Of a DNA stretch of 64,000 nt, positions 63,066-64,000 are shown one piece after another. Numbering within the stretch: the stretch's first letter is position 1; every line of letters begins with the position of its first letter. The stretch is from Sindora glabra (Eukaryota; Streptophyta; Magnoliopsida; Fabales; Fabaceae), in the NCBI GenBank assembly GCA_020226215.1, contig CM035229.1, positions 79,439,343-79,503,342 on the forward strand, read 5' to 3'. Under the pieces are notes generated by a model that saw only the letters and a list, made by a program, of their open reading frames with translations, made no database searches and was not told the DNA's origin. The position numbers and the translations under genes are program-made.

Positions 63066-64000
63066 TTGCAAATAGGATTAGGGACAGTAGTGTTAAAGCT
63101 AAGTGGAAGTCTTATATAAACCTCTTCATGAAGATCACCATGAAGGAAGGCATTATTAATATCGAATTGATGAAAGTGCTAGTTCTTAGCAATTGCAACT
63201 GATAGAAGAGATTTAATGGTTATCATTTTGGCCACTAGGAAAAAAGTGTCTAAATAATCAATGCTAGATTGTTGCATGTATCCTTTGGCTACAAGTCTTG
63301 CTTTATAATGGTCTATGGAGCCATTTGAATTATACTTGAGTTTGTAAATCCATTTACAACTAATGAGATGTTTGCCAATAGGTAAGGAGATAATTTTACA
63401 TTCAAGAGCTTGGATAATTTTACATTCAAGAGCCTAGATTTCTAAGTTCATGGCTTCTTTCAGCATTGATGCTTGATGGCTTCATAATAGTTCTTTGGTT
63501 CTGTCTCATGAGCTAAGTTAGGAACAAAGTGTTTATAGGCAGGGGACAATTTTGTATATGATAGAATAGAGGAGATGTGGTGAAGGTGAAAAGTGTGGCT
63601 TAGGGTGTTGAGTAATGTAAACATAGTCTTGAGGTCCAACAGGAACATTTTTTTATTCTAGAGGACCTTCTTAGTAATGAAGAAGGTGGAGAAGTGTGCT
63701 AAGGAGAGGATGCAAGAATGGAAGTGTGGATTCAAGTGAAATTAGATCAAAGGAGGAGGTAGGGTGCAAAAATGGATTTGAATCAATATAATCAGGTAAA
63801 TTTAAGTTTGAGAAAGTAGAATTATGTTAGTAAACCCCCAATCAGAAAAGTTTACGTTAGAAGGAATAGAGGGATAATAAAGGAATAACAGCATATCAAA
63901 ACAAGATAAATAGGATTAGAAGGAGTGGTTAGACAGAGGAGGAACAAAAACAGGATAACAAACATTTCGGTTAGGCATTTTGTTAAAGCCTAATTGAATG
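63066..64000 (-). pseudogene. Ty1/copia polyprotein fragment (reverse transcriptase region), defective
   Basis: The minus strand reads through the junction and start of a copia reverse transcriptase: KLSPAYKHFVPNLAHETEPK, then KHLISCKWIYKLKYNSNGSI, KARLVAKGYMQQSSIDYLDT, and HQFDINNAFLHGDLHEEVY, whose FDINNAFLHG is the catalytic-motif segment. A stop replaces the Trp expected in KNWH, a second stop precedes ALECKII, and a short tandem duplication repeats that word. The fragment stops at RLPLSFNTTVPNPICK and leaves the window on the right. It is a dead retrotransposon piece, not a host gene. It points opposite to the LTR and primer-binding site it abuts. Confidence 0.85.

Noticed and set aside
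1..64000. tRNA, rRNA, CRISPR or bacterial operon features
   Set aside because: No tRNA-like A/B box pair or cloverleaf was noticed on reading, and spliced plant genes rule out a prokaryotic layout. A tRNAscan run would settle the tRNA point.

Overview
The window is nuclear DNA of a flowering plant, most likely a eudicot. Its genes have many GT..AG introns, the spaces between them are very AT-rich and full of old transposons, and every protein I recognise has a close plant counterpart. I cannot name the species. All exon boundaries are my own reading of splice sites, checked by phase and by recalled homologous proteins.

Layout: 1-493, N-terminal end of a PPR protein (minus strand, runs off the left edge). 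494-11084, AT-rich repeats and no gene. 11085-13235, a dead cold/ABA-response gene of the LTI65/RD29 (CAP160) family (minus). 15345-24058, SHOC1, an XPF-like meiotic crossover protein (plus, nine exons). 24909-28671, an NT-C2 plus coiled-coil protein (minus). 34610-35931, a group 1 remorin (plus). 36599-38533, an R2R3-MYB of the LAF1/MYB19/MYB45 group (minus). 47568-49363, CFIS2, the 25-kDa subunit of pre-mRNA cleavage factor I (minus). 51819-53097, a broken 3' fragment of a GEN1-like Holliday-junction resolvase gene (minus). 62817-64000, a rearranged Ty1/copia element.

The stretch from the LTI65 relic to CFIS2 looks like one ancestral gene block. From memory, Arabidopsis carries the same families scattered over three loci: At5g52260-At5g52310 (MYB19, coiled-coil protein, SHOC1, RD29B, RD29A), At4g25550-At4g25580 (CFIS2, LAF1, a CAP160 gene) and At3g48920-At3g48940 (MYB45, remorin). 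The genes are not an operon and share no pathway; what they share is position.

From 42156 rightwards the window is dominated by a direct segmental duplication: copy A, 42156-47232 (5.1 kb), and copy B, 53209-62816 (9.6 kb). They flank CFIS2 and the GEN1 relic. Copy B is longer because of two later insertions whose empty sites are preserved in copy A: a 2.43-kb giant foldback element with 9-bp target duplications, and a 2.1-kb unclassified insert with 10-bp flanking repeats. I found no tRNA, rRNA or CRISPR array.
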